Assembly: GCF_007830265.1 (NCBI RefSeq)
Contig: NZ_VLKE01000001.1
Span: 5,084,001 to 5,148,000, forward strand
Direction: 5' to 3'
DNA length: 64,000 nucleotides
From: Micromonospora olivasterospora
GTDB taxonomy: Bacteria; Actinomycetota; Actinomycetes; Mycobacteriales; Micromonosporaceae
Part shown: piece after piece, positions 10,007-18,646 of the stretch
How positions within the stretch are numbered: the stretch's first letter is position 1
Layout of the letters: each line of letters begins with the position of its first letter
Translations under genes and position numbers: made by a program
Notes under the pieces: model-generated
Database searches by the model: none
The model's input: only the letters and a program-made list of their open reading frames with translations
What the model was told of the DNA's origin: nothing

Positions 10007-10168
10007 CGGCCGATGTCGACGGGGGCCGAGTCGGGCCCGGCGTCCGTCCACATCGCGCACAACGCCAACCGCTGCGTCGACGTACGGGACTGGGTCTCCG
10101 GCAACGGCGGCAGACTCCAGCTGTGGGACTGCACGGGCAGCGCGAACCAGAAGTGGTCTCGCTACTGA
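10007..10168 (+). pseudogene. Ricin-type beta-trefoil lectin fragment
   Basis: In the same frame as the protease fragment, directly after its stop codon, the sequence reads AHNANRCVDVRDWVSG, then GGRLQLWDCTGSANQKW (about 10052-10160), and stops at 10166-10168. This is one ricin-B repeat with the QxW-type end. An ATG at 10013 would give only 51 aa. It is either the C-terminal module of the protease separated by a nonsense change, or a second truncated gene. The IS1380 target site begins three bases after its stop. Confidence 0.55.
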
Positions 10169-10175
10169 CCCTCAG

Positions 10176-11862
10176 CCTCGATCCACCGACGCAGTTGATG
10201 TCGTTCGCCGGTTGATCATGTTTGGTATTGGGTGATTCGGTGGGCGTGTGGGAGTCGCCGATCACGTGGTCGGCTTGCTCCGGGTGCGGGTTGTTGGGTG
10301 GGGGTGGAGTTGTGGCCTGTGGTCGGGCCGCCGGGGTTCTGCTGGTGGGTGTGGTCAGCCGGGTGTGGTGTGGACGGCGGTGAACAGGTTGTCGAACGCT
10401 GGCTGCCAGGGCCAGTGGTCGGGTAGGTGCAGGTGGATGGTGCGTGCCCGGTGTGCGAGGCGTGCGGCGACGTTGATGATCCTGGTCCGGATTGTTGCTG
10501 GCCGGGCGGTGGCGTAGGCGCCGGCGGCGAGGTGGCCTGCGGTGCGGGTGAGGTTGTGGGCGATCGCGGCGCAGGTCAGCCAGGCGTCGTTGGCGTTGAA
10601 GCGGCCGGAGGGCAGGTGGGCGAGGGGTCCGGCGATCAGGTCGGCGTTGACCTGTTCGATGATCGCGTGGCCGCGGTGCTGGGCTTCGGCCTGGACCAGG
10701 GTGTACGGGCTGTCGGTGAACACCGCGTGATACCGGTACTGGGGCACGAGTTCTTCTTGGCCGGGGATCTGTTGCGGGTCGTCGCGGCGGATGCGGCGCA
10801 CGATCAGCCGGGCGGTCACCGCGTGTCGGGTGCCGGCGAACGCGGTGTAGGTGGTTTCGGCGATCTGCGCGTCGGAGATCCACCGTTGCTCGTCTTCGTC
10901 CCAGACGGCCTGCGGGTACTTGATGTCGACCCACTGCTGTTCGGTGATGCTGTCGCACGCGGCGCGGATCTTGCCGTCGATCCGGGTGGTGACCGAGAAG
11001 CGGACACCACGGCGCCGGCAGGCGCTGATCACGGTCTTGGCGTAGAACGCCGAGTCGGACCGCACGACGATCTCCCCGGTCGCGCCGCAGGATCGGGCGG
11101 TGGTGATCGCTTCGGCGATCATGCTCGCCGCACCTCGGGCGGAGCCGGCGTTACCCGCCCGCAGCCGGGTGGCCGCGATCACCGGCGCCGACAGCGGTGT
11201 GGACAGTGTGGCGAGCAGGGGGTTGTAGCCCCGCAGGTAGACGTTGTAGCCGCCGACCTTGGTGTGGCCGAAGCCTATGCCCTGCTTCTGCTTGCCGTAG
11301 ACACGGCGCAGCATCGAGTCGATGTCGAGGAAACACAGCACGTCGGCGCCGGTCAGGATCGGGGCCCGGCCGGCCAGGCCGATCAGGGTGTCCCGGGCGA
11401 CGGCCTGCAGTTGCCGTACGTGTCCGTGGGTGAACGTGCGCAGGAACGACCCGAGCGTCGACGGCGCGTACACGCTCGTGAACAACGACCCCATCCCACC
11501 GTGGCGGGCGATGTCGAGGTCGTCGATGCTGTCCGCGCCGCTGAGCATCCCCGCCACGATCGTGGCGACCTTCCCGGCAGGGTTGGCGCCCTTGTCCGTC
11601 GGCAGCCGCACCCGGTCGCTGACCGCGTCGCACAGACCGGCCTGCTCGGCCAGGCGCATCACCGGAACGAGGCCGGCACACGACACCAGATTCGGATCAT
11701 CGAACGTCGCGCGCACCACCGGCGCGTCATGGCGTAATCTCACCTGCGAGGTGCCCTCTCGAACCGGCGGAATAGAAGCGTCAGAACTCCTATCCTTCCA
11801 GCTCAGAGGGCACTTTCTATCTCCGGGGTACCACCGCCCCGACACTCATCGGTGGATCGAGG
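10176..11862 (-). mobile_element. IS1380-family insertion sequence, complete
   Basis: The ends are perfect 14-bp inverted repeats, CCTCGATCCACCGA at 10176-10189 and its complement at 11849-11862. They are flanked by a 5-bp direct repeat CTCAG at 10171-10175 and 11863-11867, a target duplication that fits the family. The element is 1687 bp with one transposase on the minus strand. It sits between two convergent genes, and the right duplication contains the stop codon of the synthetase gene. Perfect ends and an intact transposase suggest recent insertion. Confidence 0.85.
10355..11743 (-). CDS. IS1380-family transposase
   Basis: A DDE transposase of about 462 aa. The GTG at 11743 (VRLRHDAPVVRATFDD) is preferred over the upstream start at 11845, because the upstream residues are not family-like and overlap the element end. 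Family-like stretches include PTDKGANPAGKVATIVAGML, DADVLCFLDIDSM-type first-Asp region, EIVVRSDSAFYAKTVI around the second Asp, and HRGHAIIEQVNADL near the catalytic Glu. The C-terminus ends near the left inverted repeat. No frameshift is visible, so the element is potentially active. Confidence 0.85.
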   Translation of the reverse strand: MRLRHDAPVVRATFDDPNLVSCAGLVPVMRLAEQAGLCDAVSDRVRLPTDKGANPAGKVATIVAGMLSGADSIDDLDIARHGGMGSLFTSVYAPSTLGSFLRTFTHGHVRQLQAVARDTLIGLAGRAPILTGADVLCFLDIDSMLRRVYGKQKQGIGFGHTKVGGYNVYLRGYNPLLATLSTPLSAPVIAATRLRAGNAGSARGAASMIAEAITTARSCGATGEIVVRSDSAFYAKTVISACRRRGVRFSVTTRIDGKIRAACDSITEQQWVDIKYPQAVWDEDEQRWISDAQIAETTYTAFAGTRHAVTARLIVRRIRRDDPQQIPGQEELVPQYRYHAVFTDSPYTLVQAEAQHRGHAIIEQVNADLIAGPLAHLPSGRFNANDAWLTCAAIAHNLTRTAGHLAAGAYATARPATIRTRIINVAARLAHRARTIHLHLPDHWPWQPAFDNLFTAVHTTPG

Positions 11863-11863
11863 C

Positions 11864-13690
11864 TCAGTGGCCGCGGTAGAGGGTGGCGATGTCGGCGGCG
11901 CGATGCCGCTGCACCACCTCGCGTCTGATCTTCAACGTGGGGGTGAGCTCACCGTTGGCCTCGGTGAAGTCGTCGGGCAGGATCCGGAACGTCTTGATCG
12001 CCTCGGCGTGGGAGACCGAGTGGTTCGCCTGGTCGATCGCGGTCTGGATCTCGTCGCGCAGGGCGGGGTCGTCGCGCAACTCCGCCACGGAGGCGCGCGG
12101 ATGACCGTGCGCGTCGCGCCATCGGGACCAGGCCTGCGGGTCGATGGTGACCAGGGCGGCGACGTAGGGCTTCCCGTCGCCGATCAGCATGGACTGACTG
12201 ATCAGCGGGTGTGCGCGGATCCGGTCCTCGACCGGGGCGGGCGTGATGTTCTTTCCCTCCGCGGTCACCATGATCTCCTTTGTGCGTCCGGTGATCCGCA
12301 GATAGCCGTCGTCGTCGAGGCTGCCGAGGTCGCCGGTGCGGAGCCAGCCGTCGGCGGTGAACGTCTCGCTCGTAGCCGCCGGGTTGTTCCAGTAGCCACG
12401 GAACACGACGGCGCTGCGGACGAGGATCTCCCCGCCGTCGGCGACGGCCAACTCCACGCCGGGCAGCGGCCGGCCGACGGTGCCGACCCGCATCGCGGAG
12501 GGCCGGTTCACCGCCAGCGCCGGGGACGTTTCCGTCAAGCCGTACCCCTCGAGGATCGTGAGGCCGGCGCCACGGAAGAAGTGGCCGAGTCGTTCACCGA
12601 GGTGAGCCCCGCCGACGACGGCGACCCGGCAGCGGCCCCCGAACGCGGCCCGCAGCTTCCGGTAGACCAGCACGTCGAGGAGGCTCCGCAGCAGCCGGAG
12701 GCCCGTCCCGGGACCGGGCGGCATGTCGAGGGCCCGGCTGTACCGCACCGCCACCTGGTCCGCGACGTCGAACAGCCACCCCCGGTGCCGCGCGGCGGCC
12801 TGCTGCCGCGCCGTGTTGTACGCCCGCTCGAAGACCCGTGGCACCGCGAGAACGAACGTCGGCCGGTACTGGCGCAGCTGCTTCAGCACCCCCCGGGCGC
12901 TGGGGCTGTGCACCATCGTCGCCCGGGTCTGCACCATCCCCACCTGGATCATCCTGGCGAAAGCGTGCGCCAGCGGCAGGAAGAGGACCGTCGACGCCGT
13001 CCGGTTGAACAGTTCGGGCAGCTCCTCGACCGCGTTGCCGACGTCGAGGTGGATGTTCCGGTGGGTCAGTACGCATCCCTTGGGCCGGCCCGTGGTTCCG
13101 CTGGTGTAGACGATCGTGGCCAGGTCAGTGCCGGACACCGCGGCACGCCGGCGTTCGACCGCCTCGTCGTCAACGGCCCGGCCCTGTTCAGCCAGTCGAA
13201 TCAGGTCGCCGGAGTCGATCTGCCACACCTGGCGCAGCTCGGGCAGCCCGTGGCGTACGTCGGCCAGCAGCGCGGCGTGGTCGGCCAGCTCCACCACGCA
13301 CGCCACCGCGCCCGAGTCGGCGAGGATCCAGGCCAACTGCTCGGCGCTCGACGTGTCATACACCGGAACGGTCACCGCGCCGATCGTCCACACCGCGTAG
13401 TCGACCAGGGTCCACTCGTACCGGGTGCGGCTCATCAGTGCGACCCGGGAACCCGGGGTCAAGCCTGCCGCGACGAGCCCGCGCGCGACGGCCAGCACGT
13501 CGTCGCGAAACCGTCGGCAGGTCACCACGGACGGGTCACCGGACGGGTGCGGCCACGACCGGGCGTCCGGGTCGGGGCGCCGGAACTGCACCGCGTCCGG
13601 GGCCCGCCGCGCGTTGTCCCACACCACGTCGGCCAGCCCCACCGACTCCCCGCCGGTGATCTTCGGCTCCACCCTGACGTTGCGCCGCAT
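11864..13690 (-). CDS. AMP-dependent long-chain acyl-CoA synthetase (FACL/FadD-like)
   Basis: A 608-aa ANL-superfamily enzyme that activates a carboxylic acid, probably a fatty acid, as acyl-AMP and then acyl-CoA. The P-loop motif YTSGTTGRPKG lies at about residues 190-200, EGYGLTETSP near 355, and the hinge WLRTGDLGSLDDDGYLRITGR-like segment near 430. The catalytic-Lys region near the end is TLKIRRE. The length fits long-chain synthetases. The ATG at 13690 is chosen; the frame is open further upstream to 14158, but that part is Arg/Pro-rich and not family-like. The stop codon lies inside the IS1380 target duplication, so the 3' end is intact but the downstream region was displaced. The physiological substrate is unknown. 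Confidence 0.85.
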   Translation of the reverse strand: MRRNVRVEPKITGGESVGLADVVWDNARRAPDAVQFRRPDPDARSWPHPSGDPSVVTCRRFRDDVLAVARGLVAAGLTPGSRVALMSRTRYEWTLVDYAVWTIGAVTVPVYDTSSAEQLAWILADSGAVACVVELADHAALLADVRHGLPELRQVWQIDSGDLIRLAEQGRAVDDEAVERRRAAVSGTDLATIVYTSGTTGRPKGCVLTHRNIHLDVGNAVEELPELFNRTASTVLFLPLAHAFARMIQVGMVQTRATMVHSPSARGVLKQLRQYRPTFVLAVPRVFERAYNTARQQAAARHRGWLFDVADQVAVRYSRALDMPPGPGTGLRLLRSLLDVLVYRKLRAAFGGRCRVAVVGGAHLGERLGHFFRGAGLTILEGYGLTETSPALAVNRPSAMRVGTVGRPLPGVELAVADGGEILVRSAVVFRGYWNNPAATSETFTADGWLRTGDLGSLDDDGYLRITGRTKEIMVTAEGKNITPAPVEDRIRAHPLISQSMLIGDGKPYVAALVTIDPQAWSRWRDAHGHPRASVAELRDDPALRDEIQTAIDQANHSVSHAEAIKTFRILPDDFTEANGELTPTLKIRREVVQRHRAADIATLYRGH

Positions 13691-13836
13691 CGCGCTCCTC
13701 GGCTCTCCAGTGCGACGTCTCGCTCGTGTCGGCCCGTACCAAGGCCGCCGCGCCCGACGGCAAGCCCGTACCCGTGGCGCGGGAGGTAACCTCCGGCGCG
13801 CCCCCGGACCCGGTCGACAACGCGGTCGGCCCCGTG

Positions 13837-13953
13837 CTATCGGCCGATCACGTCGTCGCAGCTCTTCCAGTCCTGTTTGCCCATCAGGCGCTCGATGTCG
13901 GTGACGTCGTAGTCCTTCCGCATCGCCTGGCTGTCCGGGTCGTGGATCTTCAT
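13837..13953 (-). CDS. 38-aa hypothetical small protein
   Basis: ATG at 13953 is preceded by an AGGAG ribosome binding site 7-8 nt upstream. The peptide reads MKIHDPDSQAMRKDYDVTDI onwards, through RLMGKQDWKSCDDVIGR. It is acidic and charged, has a single Cys and no membrane segment. The strong ribosome site and sensible composition, unlike the surrounding Arg/Pro-rich frames, argue that it is real. I do not recognise the family. It could be a small regulatory or accessory protein cotranscribed with the downstream synthetase (147-nt gap). Confidence 0.45.
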   Translation of the reverse strand: MKIHDPDSQAMRKDYDVTDIERLMGKQDWKSCDDVIGR

Positions 13954-14399
13954 CGCCGGCTCCTGCCCGTGTGACGGTCGTCTGCCGCGCGATTGCCCGA
14001 GGCGACCGGCGGCAAACGGCCCGCGACATGATCCGCGGCGCCCGTGTTCCCGGCCACCGGGTGGCCTGGTGGATGCCGGGGCCGACCAGCACGACCCGGA
14101 CCGGACCGTACCGTTTTCGGACGATCCGACCGATGTCGGTCCATCCGGCGCCGGTCATGCCGGGGGAGGGGAGGTGCGGCGGGTGGGATCGCCGAGGCGT
14201 GCCGAAGCCGCGCTTGTCGTGCCCGCGGACCCGCCGCCCCGGTGCTGCCCGGGGTGGGCGCGCACATCGAGCCGGCCGGCGCCTCCCCGGCGCCGGCCGG
14301 TCCCGACGTGCCCTCCGCCCCCAGGCGGGCGGTGCGAGGGTCAGGACGGCCCGCGGTGGTTCGCCCGACCGCCCGGCGGTAGGTCGCTCGCCGCTGTGG
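13954..14399. other. Intergenic stretch with no supported gene
   Basis: All long frames here are Arg/Pro/Gly-rich, as expected of noncoding high-GC DNA. The sequence follows the point where the membrane-protein gene loses recognisable coding character, so it probably holds decayed or rearranged 3' sequence. I see no RNA gene or clear terminator. Confidence 0.4.
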
Positions 14400-15014
14400 C
14401 GAGGGCCGTCCCAAACCCGTGCGGGCCGGCACGGCGTCCGGGTTGAAGCCCTCGAACGCCTGCGCGGACCGGGCGCCGATCGCCCAGAACAGGCGCAGCG
14501 CGAGCAGCGGGATCAGCGACAGCAGGGCCAGGCGGGGGCCCATGGGCAGGGTGGCGAGCCAGGACAGCCACGGGCGGTCGGCGCGGCACTGGACATACGG
14601 CACGCACTGCCAGCCGACGAGGTTCATCGTGACGCCGACGATCCCGAGCACGAAGGAGACGGTGAGGCTGCCGGCGAGCACGCGGCACAGCGCGCCCAGG
14701 AGCCCGAACCGGTCGGCCGGCGTCGGGCGCAGCCAGACCGCGAGGTTGCCGAGCATGAACGGCAACAGCAGCAGCATGGAGGCCGTGCGGACGGCCGCCC
14801 CCGCCGTCAGGGCACCCCAGCGGTACGCCTCGACGGCGACTCCCGGGACGGCGCCGCCGGCCGCGCCGGTCCCCGCGCGGGGGCGGTAGAAGCCGGCGTG
14901 CCGGTCGCCGGCGACCCGCACCACGATCGGGTGGTCGAGGATCTTGTCGGCCGACGCGCCGGACACCCCGTGCACGCGCAGTTCGACGGCTTCACCCTCT
15001 GGTGCTCTGCCCAC
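14400..15014 (-). pseudogene. 5' part of a large actinobacterial integral membrane protein
   Basis: From GTG 15014 the frame reads VGRAPEGEAVELRVHGVSG, then LDHPIVVRVAGD and VEAYRWGALTAG, a pattern I recall from large conserved actinobacterial membrane proteins. Hydrophobic segments follow: ASMLLLLPFMLGNLAVWL, VLAGSLTVSFVLGIVGVTMNLVGW and ALLSLIPLLALRLFWAIGA. After about residue 205 (near 14400) the frame turns into Arg/Pro-rich sequence although it stays open to 13950. I read this as truncation or frameshift. Residues upstream of 15014 (to 15128) look noncoding. Confidence 0.5.
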
Positions 15015-15233
15015 GCGGTCAGGGTCACAGATAAGCAGGCCTTCCGCTGCCGATCGGGCAGAAACGGACGCGCCGACCGCGCCTCGGGGCGTCGGTGGGC
15101 GGCGGCGCGCGCCCGCGGGAGCAGCCATGATCCGCCGGCCCGGGCGGCGCGCGTGTCGACCCGGACGACAGGCCGATCACTGTGGACTGTGGTGGTAAGA
15201 AGGAGCCGAATCAAGGCCCCTCAGGAGATCATC

Positions 15234-15430
15234 GTGAATCGTCCCCATCTTTCGCGCCGGTCGCTGCTGGCGACCGGTGGCGCCGCCGTCGTCGCTCTCG
15301 GCGCGGGCGTCGCCGCCCGCCCGGCCGTCGCCGCCGGGGCCGAGCCGCCCGCGGTCACCCCGGCCGAGGCGCTGCGCCGCCTGCTGCACGGCAACCACCG
15401 GCCGCGGCCGGCGGCCCGCCCGGGCAGTGC
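15234..15430 (+). pseudogene. N-terminal fragment of a Tat-exported carbonic anhydrase
   Basis: GTG 15234 follows an AGGAG site. The protein starts with a Tat signal (SRRSLLATGGAAVVALGAGV, then an Ala-rich cleavage region at about residue 34). It continues PPAVTPAEALRRLLHGNHR, which matches the first helix of beta-class carbonic anhydrases (usually ...LL.GN.RF). After about residue 60 the frame becomes low-complexity and ends at 15566, so all zinc-binding residues are missing. The 3' part has been deleted; the DUF4440 gene follows at 15547. Confidence 0.5.
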
Positions 15431-15546
15431 CGGGCGGGCCGCCGGCCGCCTCGGCGGGGGCTCGTCGGGTGAACGGGCGCGATGTGACAGCATCGGGGCC
15501 GGCGACGCGACAGACTGGCCCGTCGACGCGGGATCTGGAGGATGGG

Positions 15547-15924
15547 ATGCCCGACAGCGAACGTGAGGCCGAACTTCTCCTCATGGAACGTCGGCTGCAG
15601 GCGGCGCAACGGGCCGGGGACGTGGCCGCGCTGGACCGGCTGCTCGACGACCACCTCATCGCGATCGGTCCCGACGGCGCGAGGTTCGGCAAGCAGGACG
15701 ACCTGACCGCCTACCGCACCGGGAGTTCGATCATCGACAGCCTCGTCGAGGAGGACCTGGAGCTGATCGTCGAGGGGACGACCGGCGTGACGTTCTTCCT
15801 CGGCCGGGTGGAGGGACGGTTCGGCGGCTCGCCGTTCGGGGCGAGGCTGCGGTACACGCGGACGTGGATCCACGACGACGAGCGCGGCTGGCGCGTACTC
15901 GCGGCGCAGATCAGCGTGGCCTGA
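15547..15924 (+). CDS. DUF4440/SnoaL-like (NTF2-fold) protein
   Basis: A 125-aa protein starting at ATG 15547 with GGAGG nine bases upstream. LLLMERRLQAAQRAGDVAAL is followed by LLDDHLIAIGPDGARFGKQD and ends with RYTRTWIHDDERGWRVLAAQ, the cone-shaped NTF2-like pattern of DUF4440. Members are small ligand-binding or isomerase-like proteins, often of unknown role. The length is normal and no domain is missing. It stands alone between decayed genes, so context gives no function. Confidence 0.75.
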   Translation: MPDSEREAELLLMERRLQAAQRAGDVAALDRLLDDHLIAIGPDGARFGKQDDLTAYRTGSSIIDSLVEEDLELIVEGTTGVTFFLGRVEGRFGGSPFGARLRYTRTWIHDDERGWRVLAAQISVA

Positions 15925-16107
15925 TCCGCCGGGTGCGGCGCGAGCGCACGCCGCGGGCGCCCGAGGGTGCGAGGATGCCGGGCGGGCCGTCGTGGTCCGG
16001 CATCGGAGCCCGCGTTCAGCCCGCCCGGCAGTTTATGGACGAGGGTCGATATCACGGATACTCTGCTCCGTCACCTGGACTGCAAGATATGCGTCTGTGT
16101 TTCGCAG

Positions 16108-16618
16108 GTGGCTGTGTCCAAGACTCATGCCCGGGGACGGGCCGGTGCGGTGGCGCTGGCCGCGGCGTTCGTCCTGGCCGTTCCCGCGATCGCCGCCGCG
16201 GTGCACTTCGCGCTGCGGCAGAACAACGCGTACGTGGCGATGCACGGCCACAACCTCGGCAAGTGGGTCATCATGCCGGGCGGCGGCACCTACCAGGGGT
16301 ACGCGCTGCACGGCTCCACGCAGGTCAACGTCGGCGGGGCGCTGTACAACCACGGGGCGGTCGGGCTGAACCAGGCCGTCATCGACTCCAACGGCGGCGG
16401 TTCGGTCAACCGGCGCACCGGCCCCGGGCACGGGCTACGCGGTCGCCGGCTCGGTCGCCGACGGCGCCACCGTGACGGTCGCCTGCTCGGCCAACGGCAC
16501 CACGCACACCGGCCGGTGGGGCACCACCTCGCTGTGGAACCGGCTGACCGACGGCACCTGGGTCACCGACGCCTACACGTGGACCGGCGCCTCGGGCCCG
16601 ATCAACGGCTGGTGCTGA
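16108..16618 (+). pseudogene. Frameshifted small secreted protein
   Basis: GTG 16108 begins a signal peptide ([27 protein letters not shown]) and a mature part with NLGKWVIMPGGGTYQGYALHG. Coding sense then moves to the next frame from about 16425: GTGYAVAGSVADGATVTVAC, GRWGTTSLWNRLTDGTWVTD and a terminal GPINGWC before TGA 16616-16618. One extra base in the GGCCCCGGG run at about 16421-16429 explains the shift. The C-terminal half resembles SH3-like modules of secreted actinomycete proteins. It is either a true pseudogene or a sequencing error in a homopolymer-like run. Confidence 0.6.
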
Positions 16619-16712
16619 CAACCGTGCGGGCCGGCTTCCGGCCCGACCGTCGACCGGCCGGCGCGGGCCGCACCCGCGCCAGCCGGTCCGGCGGGCCGGC
16701 GGGCTGCCCCGA

Positions 16713-17117
16713 TCAGGACGGTCCGGGGCTCGGCGGCCGGGGCAGCCGCCATGTCCCGACCAGGGCATCGCCGGCGACGCCGTTGTCCGACACCGCCGGC
16801 GCGGCGGCCACGCCGAGTCCCTGCAGGACCGCCAGCACGATCAGGATCCACTCGTTGGTGTCGAGCCCGCCGAGGATCACCGTGGCGAGGACCTGGAGCG
16901 CGGCCAGCAGCGCGGCCACGGCCGACTTGGCCCACGGATACTCCGGGGCGAGCGGCACCAGGTACACGCCGACGGCGCTGACCGCGGCGATCGCGACGGC
17001 CACCCACTCCTCGGGGTCGAGGTGGTTGTCGCCGGAGAGCTTGGCGTACAGGACGGTGAGGACGAAGAACACGGCCGACGCGATGGCCTTGCCGTACCTC
17101 GTGGCGAACGGCTTCAT
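16713..17117 (-). CDS. Holin-like small membrane protein
   Basis: A 134-aa protein; ATG 17117 is preceded by GGGAGG. Predicted membrane helices are IASAVFFVLTVLYAKLSG, WVAVAIAAVSAVGVYLVPLA and, after SAVAALLAALQVLATVI, ILIVLAVLQGLGVAAAPAV. A short charged N-terminus (MKPFATRYGKA) and this topology match phage-holin-like proteins common in actinomycete genomes. It lies 30 nt downstream of a gene for a membrane-anchored coiled-coil protein, so the two look like one unit. No endolysin is nearby, so this may be a remnant of a phage lysis or tail module. Confidence 0.55.
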   Translation of the reverse strand: MKPFATRYGKAIASAVFFVLTVLYAKLSGDNHLDPEEWVAVAIAAVSAVGVYLVPLAPEYPWAKSAVAALLAALQVLATVILGGLDTNEWILIVLAVLQGLGVAAAPAVSDNGVAGDALVGTWRLPRPPSPGPS

Positions 17118-17147
17118 GGCTGCCTCCCAGTGCGGGGATGTCGGGGT

Positions 17148-17558
17148 CTACGGGGAGTCGGGGTGGTGGGTGGGCGCGCGCTCGTCCTCCTCGGCGACCG
17201 CCAGCCGGATCCGGTGCACCGTCGCGTGTGGCGCCAGGATGACGCCGCGCCACCGTTCCAGCGTTCGCGTCAGTTCCCAGACCGTGGCGCGTAGCTGCTG
17301 GATCTCGCGTTGGGACGCGGCCATTCGCTCCCTGACCTCCAGGGCCTCGGCCTCCAGTTCGGACACCCGGGAGCGCAGCGGCTGCACCAGCGTCAGCGCC
17401 ACCTCGGTCAGCGCGCCGGCGGCGTCCGTCCGGAGCTTGCGCCGTTGCACGAGAACGGTGGCGAGCACGCTCAACCCCCCGGCGCCGCCGAGCAGGCCGA
17501 GCGCGGAGATCAGGATCTGCGCCCACTGCGGAGAGCCGGGCGCCTGTTCGGTGATCAT
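17148..17558 (-). CDS. Membrane-anchored coiled-coil protein, possibly phage-related
   Basis: A 136-aa protein from ATG 17558 (MITEQAPGSPQWAQ). The longer frame to 17789 is rejected because the added residues are Arg/Pro-rich. It has one N-terminal transmembrane helix (ILISALGLLGGAGGLSVLATVL) and a long helix with heptad-like pattern (VSELEAEALEVRERMAASQR onward to about residue 105). It precedes the holin-like gene on the same strand. I do not recognise a specific family; a phage lysis-cassette accessory role is a guess from context. Confidence 0.5.
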   Translation of the reverse strand: MITEQAPGSPQWAQILISALGLLGGAGGLSVLATVLVQRRKLRTDAAGALTEVALTLVQPLRSRVSELEAEALEVRERMAASQREIQQLRATVWELTRTLERWRGVILAPHATVHRIRLAVAEEDERAPTHHPDSP

Positions 17559-17964
17559 GGTCGTGGCGCGGGCCGGATCGGTGGGAGGCAGTGCGCCGGG
17601 CCGGCGGCGGGGGCCGTTCGCCCGCGGCCACGGCTCCCCTCCCTGGTGCTCCCCATGGCGCTCTCCCCTCTGTCGCCATGCGGTGCGGGCGTCGACCGGC
17701 GACGGCCCTGTCGCGACCGCCGACCGTCGCGGCGGCGGCAGGGACGCCGCTCGGCAGGCCTGCGGGGGCCGGCCCGCTGGTTCAAACATATACCCATGTC
17801 AAAGGGGTTTCGGCCGGCCGAAGGGCGGGCGCGCCCGGCGCGCGGTCGGTTTGCTTGTCGCGTTCGCGACAGAACGGCGTCCCCCGGCCGTGACCGGTTT
17901 CGTCGGCGGCAATCCCGCACGCGGGTGACTGCCCGGCCCGGGGGTTCGTGACAGGCTTGGGCGC
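17559..17964. other. Intergenic stretch with no supported gene
   Basis: All frames here are Arg/Pro/Ala-rich and none shows domain-like sequence. It probably includes promoters for the divergent flanking genes, but I cannot point to a convincing -35/-10 pair. Confidence 0.35.
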
Positions 17965-18248
17965 ATGGTGACGGAGGAACGATCACAGGAAGCGCGTTCG
18001 GTGCGCGGTGGGGGCCGCTCCGGGAGATCCGGGTGCGTCGCCCCTCCGGATTCGAGGTCGAGCTGGGTGTCGTGCCGGTGAGCTGGGCGGACATCGACCC
18101 GGTCGACCCGGGCACCCGCCGGGTCGTCAGTGACGGGCACCGCGTCGTGCACGACCCGGCAGGTGTGCTGGCCGCGCTGTCCGCGGCGTGCCGCACGGTG
18201 AACGAGGCACCCGCGGGACGCGGGACACCGGGAGACGCACGCTGGTGA
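17965..18248 (+). pseudogene. Remnant of a nucleotidyltransferase-like protein
   Basis: ATG 17965 opens MVTEERSQEARSVRG, and the next frame (GTG 18033) continues RRPSGFEVELGVVPVSWADI then DPVDPGTRRVVSDGHRVVHD and VLAALSAACR. The W...DPVD.GT..VV.DG..V.HDP pattern resembles the C-terminal part of actinomycete nucleotidyltransferase-like proteins. The catalytic GGSxxR..D region is absent, so I read this as internally deleted and frameshifted. The stop is at 18246-18248. Confidence 0.4.
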
Positions 18249-18646
18249 CGCCGGTCCGCGCGGGCTTTCCCCGGGCGGAGCGCGGCTACTGCCGCGCCCG
18301 GGCGAGCTTGGGCGCGCTCGTCGCGTACTCCCAGAACGCGGTCAGCTGCTGAGCCTGTCGCGACCGGGGCCGAAAGGCGGGGCAGCGGCCGCCCTTCGGC
18401 CCCTTCCCGCCCCGGCCGGCGACCCGATGGATGATCTTGCCTCGATCCGATCGGCGGGACGGGGTTGGATGCCAAGGTGACGCGGCCCACCGGGGGGACC
18501 GGATTCCGTGTCGTTCAGTCGGTTTCTGGCACTGGACTATCCACAGAGAGAGGCGGTTCCCTACGGTGACCTCCGGCACGCCGGCGGGTGACGTTGCCGG
18601 GGTCGACCCGGCACGCGATGCGGGCGTTTTACAGGGGGTTGACTAG
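18249..18646. promoter_or_regulatory. Upstream region of the secreted propeller/Ig gene
   Basis: No gene is supported here. The last 60 bases before ATG 18647 hold a GGGGG ribosome site (about 18632-18637). The stretch 18530-18550 (ACTATCCACAGAGAG) is the most AT-rich part and may hold a promoter; I cannot assign -35/-10 boxes with confidence. Confidence 0.3.

Noticed and set aside
13691..14158. N-terminal extension of the acyl-CoA synthetase
   Set aside because: The added 156 codons are Arg/Pro-rich and unlike the family; ATG 13690 gives the normal length.
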